A stretch of DNA of 64,000 nucleotides from Schauerella aestuarii (GTDB lineage: Bacteria > Pseudomonadota > Gammaproteobacteria > Burkholderiales > Burkholderiaceae_B): assembly GCF_009866805.1 (NCBI RefSeq), contig NZ_SIZW01000038.1, positions 62,001 to 126,000 of the forward strand, given 5' to 3'. The notes beneath the pieces are model-generated. The model saw nothing but the letters and a program-made list of their open reading frames with translations. It was not told the DNA's origin and did no database searches. This document shows, piece by piece, positions 7,439-16,831 of the stretch. Within the stretch, counting starts at the first letter, position 1. Every line of letters begins with the position of its first letter. The position numbers were made by a program, and so were the translations under genes.

Positions 7439-9952
7439 TCATCGCCAATACCTGCGCGCCATACTGCGCTCGCCGACCGCGACCAGTCCCGCTACGGAGG
7501 ACATCACCGTGATGGCCCCGTCCCGATCCGTGCGCGCAACCTGCGCACCCACTTGCCGCCAGCGATTGACCACGACGTTCGCCGGATGGCGAAAGCGGTT
7601 GAGGTAGCCCGCCTGCACGATCACGTGTGAGGGGCGCAAGGCTTCTGTCCACGCTCGGCTCGACGAGGTCGCGGAGCCGTGATGCCCGGCCAACACCACA
7701 TCCACTTGCCCCACATCCAACAATTGGCGCTCTTGTGCTACCCCGACATCGCCCGGCAGCACCGCCTTGTGATGCGCGCCTTCGATGACCAACACACAAC
7801 TCTCGGCGTTGCCATCGACTTTGCGGGGCTTACGACTCGACTCGCCGAGCGGTCGGGGATGGATGAAGCGAAATCGGACGCCGTCTTGGTCCCAGGCTTC
7901 GCCAGCCAGACAAGGGGCAATATTCATTGGCAGTGGCGTGGGTTCTGATAATGACCCCTGCGCGTTGGCCGCATCCTCCCGCGCAACCTCCCGCACAACC
8001 TGCTGCGCCACATCGAATGACGCATACGCCGTGTCAACCGGTACCGACTTCAGAACCGCACGCAGCCCACCCGCATGATCCAGATCGGCGTGCGAGACTA
8101 CGAGGCGATCGATGCGCCTGATTCCCCGCGCCCGCAGATACGGCACCAGAACGCGTTCCCCAGCATCGGTGCCGTTGCGATGTTTCGGGCCCACGTCATA
8201 AACGGTGGTCGCCGTCGCGGTCTCGATGACGATCGCGGCGCCCTGACCCACATCCAGAGCCGTCATGCGCCAGTCGCCCTCCTCGGGCCGTTCAGGCCGT
8301 GCAAACAGCAGCGGCGTCATCAGCAGCCACGCCCAATGGCGCGCCGGCCATCCTTGGGGCAAGGTGCCATAGCCCACGCCCACCAACGCCAGCACTGCTG
8401 CCCATGCAGGCGCCGCTGCAATGCCCACGGCAGACCACGACGATGACGCTAGCGCGCTCACGGGAATCATCGTCCATTCGAACAGCAGATGCGCCGCCCA
8501 TCCTGCGGCGCTAGCGAGCATGTGCATGCCCGGCACCACCGACAGCACGGCAACAGCCAATGCCAGCGGCGTGACCAGCAGGCTCACAACCGGAATGGCG
8601 ACGGCGTTAGCCATTGGGGATACAAGCGAAATCTGATGGATCAGGATCGCCAGCGGCGGCATCAGCCCCAGGGTGATCATGCCTTGCACATGGGCCGCCT
8701 GACGCCAGCGCACGCCAATGCGCAATAGACGTTCGGGCCAGGTTTCCTTCGATGGGAAACGCGTGATCGGCGTGCCAAGCGCCACGCGCAGCAAAACGGC
8801 GACGGCGCCGAAGGACAACCAGAAGCCCGTGCTTAGCGGCGCCCAGGGATCGCCGATCACGACCGCTACGGCAGCCAGCGCCAGCGCGCGCGACATCGAT
8901 AGCGGTACGCCCGCCAAGGTGGCGCTTCCCAAGACGGCGAGCATGAAGAATGTGCGCTGCGCCGGGATGCCCCACCCAGCCAGCAAACAATACGCGGCGG
9001 CCAACATCAAGGCTGCCAGTGCCATCACCTGCCGAGCCGGCACGACCTCGCAAAACCCGACTCGACACCACCGTGCGCGTCGCCAGAGCCACCCAGCACC
9101 CGCGGCCACAAGACCGGCCATCAAAGTGACGTGCATGCCGCTGATCGACACCAGGTGCGTGATGCCGCTGCGGTTGAAGACGTCCCAGTCTTCGCGTGCC
9201 ACGCCGGCCTGATCGCCGATAGCCAACGCGATCAGCACGCCGCCGTAGCGGCGATCTCCGATGGCGGCGCGCATCCGTTCGCGGATGTGATGGCGCGCGC
9301 GCGCGATGATGACGGCGGGGCTTTCCCATGGGCGAACGTCGATGCGATGCGGTCTTCCGCGCACAGTGCCAAGCGCACGAATGCCCTGCGCGAACATGGC
9401 AGCCTCGCCATCTCGCAAATGAGGATTGATGGCGGCGTGCGGCCGACGCAGCAAGAGCGCCATGCGCCAGACTTCGCCAGGGACAAGTGCGGGTAATGCA
9501 GCAGTACCCGTGGGCGGGGCGTACCAACTGATGCGGAGCCGTTGCGGAATCCCGCCGACCTGGCCCGGTAACGCCGTGACGTCGACGCGGCGGCTCGTGT
9601 CGCGGTCCACAGGAAGACTGTCGATCAGCACGTTCAGGCGCGTGACGGCGTCGTGGTGACGATCGTCGAGGCGGTCGGCGAGTCGGTGGTGGGCTTGGGC
9701 CCCGACGTAGGCCACGCCGATGATGAACGCACTCAAACCCAGAATGCCGATGCGAGCGACGTCAATCATCCGCCCCAAAGCGCCCTTGGGGTAAGCCCGA
9801 TGCCGCGTAGCGCTAACCCATAATGCCGCCACCGCTTCAGGCGCCGACACTGCGATGACCCACCAATGCGCACCCGGGTCGAACGGCAACACGGGCAGGT
9901 AGTGCACGCACAACGCCCCGATGACGAACAGCACACACGCATATCTCCCCAT
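7439..9952 (-). CDS. comEC: ComEC/Rec2 DNA-uptake channel protein
   Basis: An 837-residue inner-membrane protein with the ComEC order of domains. The hydrophobic N-terminus is followed by an OB-like soluble part. A polytopic competence domain comes next (about residues 230-530; motifs GITHLVSISGMHVTLMAG and LLAGWGIPAQRTFFMLAV are diagnostic). The C-terminal part is a metallo-beta-lactamase-like domain with the metal motif VVSHADLDHAGG near residue 614 and LAGHHGSATSSS later. It forms the channel that takes single-stranded DNA into the cytoplasm during natural transformation. Length is normal and no frameshift is seen. In related genomes it normally follows tatD; here tatD lies 31 kb away (41234-42076). 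Confidence 0.95.
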   Translation of the reverse strand: MGRYACVLFVIGALCVHYLPVLPFDPGAHWWVIAVSAPEAVAALWVSATRHRAYPKGALGRMIDVARIGILGLSAFIIGVAYVGAQAHHRLADRLDDRHHDAVTRLNVLIDSLPVDRDTSRRVDVTALPGQVGGIPQRLRISWYAPPTGTAALPALVPGEVWRMALLLRRPHAAINPHLRDGEAAMFAQGIRALGTVRGRPHRIDVRPWESPAVIIARARHHIRERMRAAIGDRRYGGVLIALAIGDQAGVAREDWDVFNRSGITHLVSISGMHVTLMAGLVAAGAGWLWRRARWCRVGFCEVVPARQVMALAALMLAAAYCLLAGWGIPAQRTFFMLAVLGSATLAGVPLSMSRALALAAVAVVIGDPWAPLSTGFWLSFGAVAVLLRVALGTPITRFPSKETWPERLLRIGVRWRQAAHVQGMITLGLMPPLAILIHQISLVSPMANAVAIPVVSLLVTPLALAVAVLSVVPGMHMLASAAGWAAHLLFEWTMIPVSALASSSWSAVGIAAAPAWAAVLALVGVGYGTLPQGWPARHWAWLLMTPLLFARPERPEEGDWRMTALDVGQGAAIVIETATATTVYDVGPKHRNGTDAGERVLVPYLRARGIRRIDRLVVSHADLDHAGGLRAVLKSVPVDTAYASFDVAQQVVREVAREDAANAQGSLSEPTPLPMNIAPCLAGEAWDQDGVRFRFIHPRPLGESSRKPRKVDGNAESCVLVIEGAHHKAVLPGDVGVAQERQLLDVGQVDVVLAGHHGSATSSSRAWTEALRPSHVIVQAGYLNRFRHPANVVVNRWRQVGAQVARTDRDGAITVMSSVAGLVAVGERSMARRYWR

Positions 9953-10067
9953 CGCGCCACCGTGCCCTCTTGACGTCTTCGCTATCGGAAGTTTGCTCCA
10001 AGCGCGGCCGATGACACTGCAAAGTGAACGGATTTGCGCGCCTTGCAGAACAAGATCGAGGGCCCTT

Positions 10068-10183
10068 TAGGACAAGGTCCTGCCCACATTTAGGACAAGG
10101 TCCAGCCCCCGTTCGGGACAAGCTCCGCGCACCCACTAGGACAACCTAGGGTTTATACGGGACACGCCACGCTTGTCCTCAAG
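10068..10183. repeat. Array of GGACA-core repeats, 23-bp period
   Basis: The core (A/G)GGACA recurs at 10069, 10092, 10115 and 10138, each exactly 23 bp apart, and again at 10159 after 21 bp. An inverted copy (TGTCCT) lies at 10174. The first two units share TAGGACAAGGTCC; the others diverge. The array lies in the 349-bp gap between comEC (start 9952) and hyuA (start 10302), which contains no gene. It could be a set of operator sites on one face of the helix for the hydantoinase operon, or transposase-binding repeats left from the end of a mobile element. No transposase remnant was seen beside it. Confidence 0.75.
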
Positions 10184-10220
10184 CGCAAATTATCTTGTTT
10201 GTCATCCGCCCCCGTCAGGT

Positions 10221-10232
10221 CGAACATGTTCG
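10221..10232. promoter_or_regulatory. 12-bp perfect palindrome upstream of hyuA
   Basis: CGAACATGTTCG is perfectly self-complementary and lies 70 bp before the hyuA start codon, downstream of the GGACA repeat array. It could be a regulator-binding site for the hydantoinase operon. A 12-bp palindrome can also occur by chance in this GC-rich DNA. Confidence 0.3.
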
Positions 10233-10301
10233 TATCAGCGGCGCCCCGCCCCTTCACCCGGGCAATCGCCGCCCCCTCGATCAAGAGACGAAAGGACAGG
10301 C

Positions 10302-12452
10302 ATGCAAGCAGTCACCCCGGGCATCCGTGCCGGTGTCGATATAGGCGGCACGTTCACCGACGTGGCGCTGGAATACGGCGATCAGATCTTTACCTCGAAG
10401 GTCCTCACGGATTATGAAAAGCCCGAGCGCGCGATCGTTGAGGCGCTGAAAGCGGCGGCGGTATTGGCCAAGGTGCAGCTGTCGGAGCTCGATGCCGTGA
10501 TCCACGGCACCACCCTGGCCACCAATGCGCTGATCGAGAAGCGCGGTGCGCGCACGGCATTCATCACGAGCGAAGGTTTTCGCGATGTGATCGAGATGCG
10601 TAACGAAGGCCGATTCGAGCAATACGATTTGAGTATTCAGTTGCCGCCGGCATTGGTGCCGCGCTGCGATCGTTTTACCGTGGCCGGCCGACTGGATGCG
10701 CAAGGCAATGAACTGCTGGCCCTGGATTTGGCCGGTTTGAATCAAGTGGTCGAGCAGTTGCGGGCGGGCAATTATCAAAGTATCGCTGTGGGATTGATGC
10801 ACAGCTATCGCAATGCCGTGCACGAGCGTCAAGTCCGCGATGTGTTGACTGCGGCACTGCCGGGCGCATCGATCTCGCTGTCGAGCGATGTGTCGCCCCA
10901 GATTCGCGAGTTCGAGCGTTTCAACACGGTATGCGCCAATGCGTATGTGAAACCGCTGATGGCGTCGTATTTGAATCGCTTGGCGCAGGCGTTGGCTGAT
11001 GAAGGAACGACCTGCCCGTTGTACATGATTCATTCGGGTGGCGGCTTGATGTCGTTGAAAAGCGCGGCCGAATATCCAGTGCGTTTGCTCGAATCCGGAC
11101 CGGCGGGCGGTGCGATCTATGCAAGTCATATTGCGAAGCGCTATGGCCTGAACAAAGTGATTTCCTACGACATGGGCGGCACCACGGCGAAGATCTGTTT
11201 GATCGAAAACCAGCAGCCCAAGACGTCGCGCACCTTTGAGGTGGCACGCACGTATCGTTTCAAGAAAGGCAGCGGGATGCCGATTTCGATCCCGGTGATC
11301 GAGATGGTGGAGATCGGTGCGGGTGGCGGGTCGATCGCACACGTCGACAATATGCGTCAGGTGCGCGTGGGCCCGGAGAGCGCGGGGTCCGAGCCGGGCC
11401 CGGCATGCTACGGGCGCAATGGCGAGCACCCTACCGTCACGGACGCCGATTTGCTGTTGAACAAGCTGGATGCCAATCGTTTTGCGGGTGGTGCGTTCAA
11501 GCTTGATGGTGCAGCGTCGCAACGTGCAATGGAAAACCATATTGCCAAGACGCTCGGCAGCGATGCAGTGCAAAGTGCATTCGCCGTGGCCGAGATGGTG
11601 GACGAGAACATGGCCAACGCGGCGCGGATGCACGCGGTGGAAAGCGGCTGCGAACTGGAGCAGTACACGATGATCGCTTACGGCGGCGCAGCCCCTTTGC
11701 ATGCGGCCCGCCTGTGCGAGAAGTTGGGCATTGATCGCCTGGTGGTACCGCCGGGGGCGGGCGTGGGCTCGGCAATCGGTTTCCTGCGGGCGCCGTTCGG
11801 CTATGAGTCGCTGCGCAGCGCGGTGATGCGACTGAGCCAATTCGATGCCGCCATGGTGAATCAGTTGGTGGCCGATATGCGTACCGAGGTGTCGGCCTTT
11901 CTGGACGAGACCGCCTACCAAGGCAAAGTCATCCCCGAGCTGAAGGCCTATATGCGCTACGCGGGTCAGGGTTGGGAGATTCCTGTGGCGTCGTCGATTT
12001 TCGAGTTCGATGCCGCGGCGGTAGCGGGGCTGCGCCAGAACTTCATTGACGAGTACGTGCACCTGTTCGGCCACGAGGTGGAAGGACTGGACATTGAGGT
12101 GGTGAGCTGGTCGTTGTCGTTGCGCAGCGAGCAGGTGGCGCCCGATTTGGCCACCTTCGACGAAGGCGTAAGCAGCACCGGCAGCGATGCGAGCGCGAAC
12201 AACAGCTCCGCTATGGCCGAAAGCAATGCCGTCACCCCCATCGAGGTCAAGCAGGTGTTCGATGCGAAGTCCGCCAAATTCCTGGCCTGCCGGTTGTTCG
12301 ACCGCCAGTCGCTGCCGCGCAAGCAAAAGCTCGACGGCCCGATCGTGGTGGTGGAAAAGGAAACGTCCACCTATGTAAGCGCCGGATATTCGTTGGTATT
12401 GCAGGATGACGACAGTCTGCTGATTGTGCGTCGCGAGAAGGGAGCACGTTGA
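10302..12452 (+). CDS. hyuA: Hydantoinase/oxoprolinase family protein, subunit A
   Basis: The frame is open from 10173, but the ATG at 10302 follows AAAGGACAGG and places the ASKHA-type nucleotide-binding motif AGVDIGGTFTDVAL at the N-terminus, as in the family. The protein is about 716 residues. The Hydant_A_N domain is followed by the hydantoinase_A core (VISYDMGGTTAKICLIE, MVEIGAGGGSIAHVD, GPESAGSEPGPACYG) and a C-terminal beta-rich part. With subunit B it forms an ATP-dependent cyclic-amide hydrolase (N-methylhydantoinase or 5-oxoprolinase type) or a related carboxylase; the sequence does not decide which. The B gene starts 2 bp after this stop. Confidence 0.93.
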   Translation: MQAVTPGIRAGVDIGGTFTDVALEYGDQIFTSKVLTDYEKPERAIVEALKAAAVLAKVQLSELDAVIHGTTLATNALIEKRGARTAFITSEGFRDVIEMRNEGRFEQYDLSIQLPPALVPRCDRFTVAGRLDAQGNELLALDLAGLNQVVEQLRAGNYQSIAVGLMHSYRNAVHERQVRDVLTAALPGASISLSSDVSPQIREFERFNTVCANAYVKPLMASYLNRLAQALADEGTTCPLYMIHSGGGLMSLKSAAEYPVRLLESGPAGGAIYASHIAKRYGLNKVISYDMGGTTAKICLIENQQPKTSRTFEVARTYRFKKGSGMPISIPVIEMVEIGAGGGSIAHVDNMRQVRVGPESAGSEPGPACYGRNGEHPTVTDADLLLNKLDANRFAGGAFKLDGAASQRAMENHIAKTLGSDAVQSAFAVAEMVDENMANAARMHAVESGCELEQYTMIAYGGAAPLHAARLCEKLGIDRLVVPPGAGVGSAIGFLRAPFGYESLRSAVMRLSQFDAAMVNQLVADMRTEVSAFLDETAYQGKVIPELKAYMRYAGQGWEIPVASSIFEFDAAAVAGLRQNFIDEYVHLFGHEVEGLDIEVVSWSLSLRSEQVAPDLATFDEGVSSTGSDASANNSSAMAESNAVTPIEVKQVFDAKSAKFLACRLFDRQSLPRKQKLDGPIVVVEKETSTYVSAGYSLVLQDDDSLLIVRREKGAR

Positions 12453-12453
12453 T

Positions 12454-14133
12454 ATGACGACGACGATTCAAGTGCACGAACAGATCATGTGGAATCGCCT
12501 GATCTCGGTCGTGGAGGAACAGGCTGCAACGTTGATCCGCACGGCATTCTGCACCAGCGTGCGCGAGGCCGGCGATTTATCTGCTGGTGTGTTCGACGCG
12601 CAAGGCCGCATGATCGCGCAGGCCGTTACAGGTACACCTGGCCACGTGAATTCGATGGCTGATTCGGTGGGCCATTTCGTGGCCAAGTTCGGCAGCCAGG
12701 GCGTGGAACCCGGCGATGTGCTGGTCACCAACGACCCCTGGCTGGGTACGGGGCACTTGCACGACATCACGGCCGTTACGCCAGTGTTTCGCGCACCCAC
12801 CGGCAGCGATGTGCCGAAGTTGATCGGCTACTTTGCCGCCACCGCGCACGTGGTGGATATCGGCGGGCGTGGCTTCGGGCCGGATGCGGCCGAAGTGTAT
12901 GAAGAAGGCCTGTGCATTCCGCTCATGAAGCTGTACAAGCGCGGCCAGGTGAACGCCGATCTGATCGAGATCATCCGCAACAACGTGCGGGAGCAGGATC
13001 AGGTGGTAGGCGATTTCTTCTCGCTGGCGGCGTGCAACGACACCGGGCGCAGGCGCCTGGAAGGCATGCTGGACGAGTTCGGCATCGATGATCTGGAGGG
13101 CTTGGCGGCGTTTATCTTCACGCATAGCGAACGCGCAACGCGCGAGCGCATCGCCGCCCTCGCCCAAGGCGAACAACGCTACCAGATGATGGTGGATGGC
13201 TACGAAAGTCCGATCCAGCTGGCGGTCACGATCAAAACGCAGGGCGATTCGCTGCATGCCGACTTTGCCGGCACATCGGGGCCGAGCCGTTTTGGCATCA
13301 ACGTGCCGTTGACATACACGCGCGCATACGCTTGCTATGCGTTGAAGTGCGCGATCGCGCCGGAAATTCCGAATAATTGGGCGTCGCTGCGGCCTTTCGA
13401 AATCACAGCACCCGAGAACTGCATTCTGAATGCGTCGCGCCCAGCGCCGGTATCGGTGCGTCACGTGCTTGGCCACTTGATCCCGGACGTGGTGCTGGGT
13501 GCGCTGCAGCCGCTCTGCCCCGGGATCATTCCCGCGGAAGGCGCGAGCGCGCTGTGGAACCTGCAGATGCGTTTCGTGGGCATCACCGATGCCACGCGCG
13601 CCAAGCGCAGCGAGATGCTGTTGTTCAATACCGGCGGCACCGGCGCCCGGCCCACGCTGGATGGACTGAATGCCACGGCGTTTCCGAGCGGCGTACACAC
13701 GATGTCGGTCGAAGTGACCGAGAGCATCGGCCCCATCGTGATCTGGCGCAAGGATCTGCGCCAGAACTCGGGCGGCGCGGGCAAGTGGCGCGGCGGTCTG
13801 GGCCAGACGATCGAGATCAGCGCCAAGGATGGCTTTCAGTTCAGCGTGAACGCAATGTTCGACCGGGTGGCCTATCCAGCGCGCGGTCACAATGGCGCGG
13901 GCAACGGCGCGGCCGGCACGGTGAGTCTGGACGACGGCACCACGCTGCGCGCCAAGGGTACGCAAACGATTCCCGCCGAGCAGCGCCTGGTGCTTGAGCT
14001 GCCCGGCGGCGGCGGCAACGGCCCGGCGGCTGAACGGCAGGCGCAGTTTGTATTGAACGATGTGAAGAATGGCTATTTGAGTGAGGGCCAAGCGCGACAA
14101 CAGTATCCGCACGCCTTTACATCCCAGGGCTGA
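12454..14133 (+). CDS. hyuB: Hydantoinase family protein, subunit B
   Basis: A 559-residue hydantoinase_B protein. The start at 12454 (the sequence before it overlaps hyuA) gives MTTTIQVHEQIMWNRLISVV, the usual beginning. Recognisable stretches include the early RTAFCTSVREAGDLSAGVFD, then GTPGHVNSMADSV, then DPWLGTGHLHDITAVTPVF (which includes likely metal-binding His residues), and finally the GGTGARPTLDGLNATAFPSG and RQNSGGAGKWRGGLGQ segments near the C-terminus. It pairs with HyuA in ATP-dependent hydrolysis of cyclic amides or a related reaction. It is followed after 77 bp by an MHS-type transporter, which may import the substrate. Confidence 0.93.
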   Translation: MTTTIQVHEQIMWNRLISVVEEQAATLIRTAFCTSVREAGDLSAGVFDAQGRMIAQAVTGTPGHVNSMADSVGHFVAKFGSQGVEPGDVLVTNDPWLGTGHLHDITAVTPVFRAPTGSDVPKLIGYFAATAHVVDIGGRGFGPDAAEVYEEGLCIPLMKLYKRGQVNADLIEIIRNNVREQDQVVGDFFSLAACNDTGRRRLEGMLDEFGIDDLEGLAAFIFTHSERATRERIAALAQGEQRYQMMVDGYESPIQLAVTIKTQGDSLHADFAGTSGPSRFGINVPLTYTRAYACYALKCAIAPEIPNNWASLRPFEITAPENCILNASRPAPVSVRHVLGHLIPDVVLGALQPLCPGIIPAEGASALWNLQMRFVGITDATRAKRSEMLLFNTGGTGARPTLDGLNATAFPSGVHTMSVEVTESIGPIVIWRKDLRQNSGGAGKWRGGLGQTIEISAKDGFQFSVNAMFDRVAYPARGHNGAGNGAAGTVSLDDGTTLRAKGTQTIPAEQRLVLELPGGGGNGPAAERQAQFVLNDVKNGYLSEGQARQQYPHAFTSQG

Positions 14134-14210
14134 TGCAGGCCATGGGCGAAGACGGTGCGTGCTAGACGGCGCGCACCGGTGATTAAAAACCGAAAACCAA
14201 GTGGGAAAAC

Positions 14211-15578
14211 ATGAACACGATCGCACACGCAGCGCGTCCTATCGTCCCTGAACCCAATACCGACCTGGCGGCCGGCACCGCGCCGCGCACGGTCAGCAAG
14301 CGCGAACTCAACAAGGTCGTGCTGGCATCGGTGGTGGGCAGTTTTGTCGAGTGGTTTGAATTCTCGGTGTATGGCTATCTCGCCGCCACACTCGGGAAGG
14401 TCTTCTTCTCGTCCAGTTCGGAAAGCGTGCAATTGATTGCCTCGCTGGCCGCATTTGCGATTGCTTTCCTCTCCCGTCCGTTCGGCGGGCTGCTGTTCGG
14501 TCCCCTGGGCGATAAATTCGGCCGCAAACGTGTGCTCACCGCCACGATCATTTTGATGGCAGGCGCCACTTTCGGCATCGGTTTGATTCCTTCATATGCC
14601 ACGATCGGCATTGCTGCACCCATCTTGCTGGTGTGCATGCGCTTGCTGCAAGGGCTTTCGGCCGGTGGCGAGGCCAGCGGCGCGGCAATCTTCGTTGCGG
14701 AATACAGCCCCGACAAAAACCGCACCGCCGTCACGAGCTGGATCGAAGTGGGCTGCATCAGTGGCTTCTTCTTCGGCGCGGCGATCGCCACCACGCTCAC
14801 CTTCTTCTTCACCACTGAGCAGATCACCGAGTGGGCCTGGCGCCTGCCGTTCTGGCTGGCCCTCCCCCTGGGCTCGATCGGCCTCTACATCCGCAATCAC
14901 CTGGAAGAAACGCCTGCGTTCGAAGCCATGCGCGCAAACAAGGCCAAGCCGAAGGTGGACTGGGCTTATCTGTTCAGCACCCATCGCGGCGCCTTGCTGC
15001 AATCGAGCGGCATGATCATCGTCACCAACGTCACGCTCTTCACCGTCATCACCTATATCCCCACTTACCTGGTGAGTACGGTGCACATGACCACGTCGAA
15101 CGGGCTCTTGCTGTCGTTGGGACCCCAGTTTTTCCTGATCTGCATGATCCCGATCCTGGGTATCGTCGCCGATCGCATCGGCCGCAGAACGATGATGTTG
15201 ATCGGCAGTGTGGCCGTCGCCGTGTTTGCCGTGCCGTGCTTTCACATTTTGATGACCGGCGGGATCGCGGCGAAGGTGGCGTCGCTGCTGGTGCTCAACC
15301 TGTGCCTGGCAGCGCTGCTGTCGTGCATTCTGTGCGCCGTACCGGCACTCTTCAACATCAAGGTGCGCTTTACCGGCATGGCGCTGAGCTACAACGTGTC
15401 GGTCGCGATGTTCGCCGGAACGGCCCCGCTGCTCAACGCATGGCTGATCGGCAAAACGGGCGACCCGCTGGTGCCGGCCTACTACCTGATCTTCGGTGCG
15501 GTGGTTGGGATCGTGGCCTTGCTCTACAGCCCCGAAATGGCCCGCAAGCCGATGCGCGGCGACGCGCCGAGCGCGTGA
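14211..15578 (+). CDS. MFS transporter, metabolite:H+ symporter (MHS) type
   Basis: A 455-residue inner-membrane protein with twelve predicted helices. The N-terminal motif NKVVLASVVGSFVEWFEFSVYG is the hallmark of the MHS family (relatives of KgtP, ShiA and ProP). The MFS loop signature occurs as GPLGDKFGRKRVL, and LLQGLSAGGEASGAAIFVAE follows. These permeases import organic acids or zwitterions with protons. It lies 77 bp after hyuB on the same strand, so it probably feeds the hydantoinase pathway. It is convergent with the LysR gene at 15700-16644, and a weak hairpin (CAGATCT 15586-15592 with AGATCTG 15603-15609) lies between them. Confidence 0.92.
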   Translation: MNTIAHAARPIVPEPNTDLAAGTAPRTVSKRELNKVVLASVVGSFVEWFEFSVYGYLAATLGKVFFSSSSESVQLIASLAAFAIAFLSRPFGGLLFGPLGDKFGRKRVLTATIILMAGATFGIGLIPSYATIGIAAPILLVCMRLLQGLSAGGEASGAAIFVAEYSPDKNRTAVTSWIEVGCISGFFFGAAIATTLTFFFTTEQITEWAWRLPFWLALPLGSIGLYIRNHLEETPAFEAMRANKAKPKVDWAYLFSTHRGALLQSSGMIIVTNVTLFTVITYIPTYLVSTVHMTTSNGLLLSLGPQFFLICMIPILGIVADRIGRRTMMLIGSVAVAVFAVPCFHILMTGGIAAKVASLLVLNLCLAALLSCILCAVPALFNIKVRFTGMALSYNVSVAMFAGTAPLLNAWLIGKTGDPLVPAYYLIFGAVVGIVALLYSPEMARKPMRGDAPSA

Positions 15579-15699
15579 CGTCGATCAGATCTACGGTTCA
15601 TGAGATCTGTCGCTGACTGAATCGGTGAACGAATCGCTGATCGGACCGGTGATGGTGCGGATCGGTAGCAAATACGATCGACGCTCTCGACCCAGTCGG

Positions 15700-16644
15700 C
15701 TACGCCGTCGTGCAACGCGACGGATAGCCGATTACCTCATCGCGGCACACCGCCTCGAGCAGCCAATCCCTGAAGTCGGTGATCACGTCGAGATTGGCGC
15801 TTTCCTTGCGATGGAAGAGCGAGAATCGTGGCGTTTGCTCGTAAGACAGTCCAGCGAGCAGGTCGACGCCAAACGGCGCGATCAGGCGGCCGCTGGCAAT
15901 CTCTTTCAACGCGTCCTTGTGCGACACGAGCCCCACGCCCAGCCCGGCCAGGGTGGCTTCGAGCATCGCTGCATGGGACGAAAACGCCATCACCGGCGGC
16001 AAGGGGTGGTCAGCCAAGCCGAGCAGCTTGAACGTATCCTCCCACAGATGATTGGCCACCGTAGGCACGACGAGCATGTGCGACAGCACGTCCTGCGGCA
16101 TGCGTACGGGCATCCGCGCGGCCAGTTCCGTACTCACGGCCAAGACCTTGCGATCCTCGATCAATGGGGTCTCGACGAGGTCTTTATCCGCACCGTAGGT
16201 CCAGTGGATGATCGCGTCGACCTCGGTATTGGCGTCCAGATCAATCATTTCCACGCCCACGCCCATATTGAGCTTCATGCCGGCATAACGCTCGGTGAAG
16301 GCCCGCAGATTCGGAACGAGATAGGTGGTGGCAAAATAAGGGCTGACGTAGAGCCGCAGCGATTTCTCGCCCTGCGCATGCCGGGTAGCGGACAGACCCT
16401 CGGCGATTTCGTCGAACGCGTGGCGCACACGCTCGCCTAACGCCGTTGCGGCCTTCGTCGGCGTGATGTTGCGCACGCCACGCACGAAGAGCGCCTGACC
16501 GACGAACGCCTCGAGTTGCTTGAGCTGCTGGCTGACGGCCTGAGGGGTCAGGCAGAGCTCTTCGGCGGCCTGCCTGATCGACCCACGCCGCAGCACCGCC
16601 TCAAAGATCTTGAGCGAATTCAAAGGCGGAAACCGATAACGCAT
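15700..16644 (-). CDS. LysR-family transcriptional regulator (GcvA-like)
   Basis: The frame is open to 16797, but the ATG at 16644 gives MRYRFPPLNSLKIFEAVLRR, the standard start of GcvA-like LysR proteins. The 314-residue protein has the winged helix-turn-helix at about residues 8-66 (GSIRQAAEELCLTPQAVSQQ, LEAFVGQALFVRGVRNITPT), then the periplasmic-binding-like effector domain. It is transcribed toward the hydantoinase/MHS genes and lies downstream of the enolase-superfamily gene on the same strand. A perfect 10-bp inverted repeat sits just upstream (16671-16706) and is a likely autoregulatory site. The target could be the hyu operon or the enolase-superfamily gene. Confidence 0.92.
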   Translation of the reverse strand: MRYRFPPLNSLKIFEAVLRRGSIRQAAEELCLTPQAVSQQLKQLEAFVGQALFVRGVRNITPTKAATALGERVRHAFDEIAEGLSATRHAQGEKSLRLYVSPYFATTYLVPNLRAFTERYAGMKLNMGVGVEMIDLDANTEVDAIIHWTYGADKDLVETPLIEDRKVLAVSTELAARMPVRMPQDVLSHMLVVPTVANHLWEDTFKLLGLADHPLPPVMAFSSHAAMLEATLAGLGVGLVSHKDALKEIASGRLIAPFGVDLLAGLSYEQTPRFSLFHRKESANLDVITDFRDWLLEAVCRDEVIGYPSRCTTA

Positions 16645-16670
16645 GGGCGATGATCCTGGCGGGCGCTTGT

Positions 16671-16706
16671 GAACGAACGACGACGCGTACAGTACCTCGT
16701 TCGTTC
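16671..16706. promoter_or_regulatory. Perfect 10-bp inverted repeat upstream of LysR gene
   Basis: GAACGAACGA (16671-16680) and TCGTTCGTTC (16697-16706) are exact reverse complements around a 16-bp spacer. The element starts 27 bp before the LysR start codon (16644, minus strand) and lies in the 187-bp gap after the enolase-superfamily gene. It also looks like tetranucleotide repeats of CGTT/GAAC. Such a dyad directly upstream suggests autoregulation or dimer binding. Confidence 0.45.
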
Positions 16707-16831
16707 GTTTCGCGCTTTTTCGGCATTGTAGCCGTGCCGGATTCTTGTTCCGCTTGCCGTTGGGCGTGGCAGCGACGCGCAGCAGACCGCACTTCAATAC
16801 CTCCGTGCGCGCTGCTCAGATTACCCGGCGC

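Noticed and set aside
10068-10183. CRISPR array
   Set aside because: Units are too short, partly degenerate and lack distinct spacers or any cas genes; the regular 23-bp spacing fits protein-binding sites better.
15586-15609. Terminator between the MHS transporter and LysR
   Set aside because: The CAGATCT/AGATCTG stem is short, with a 10-base loop and no T tract.
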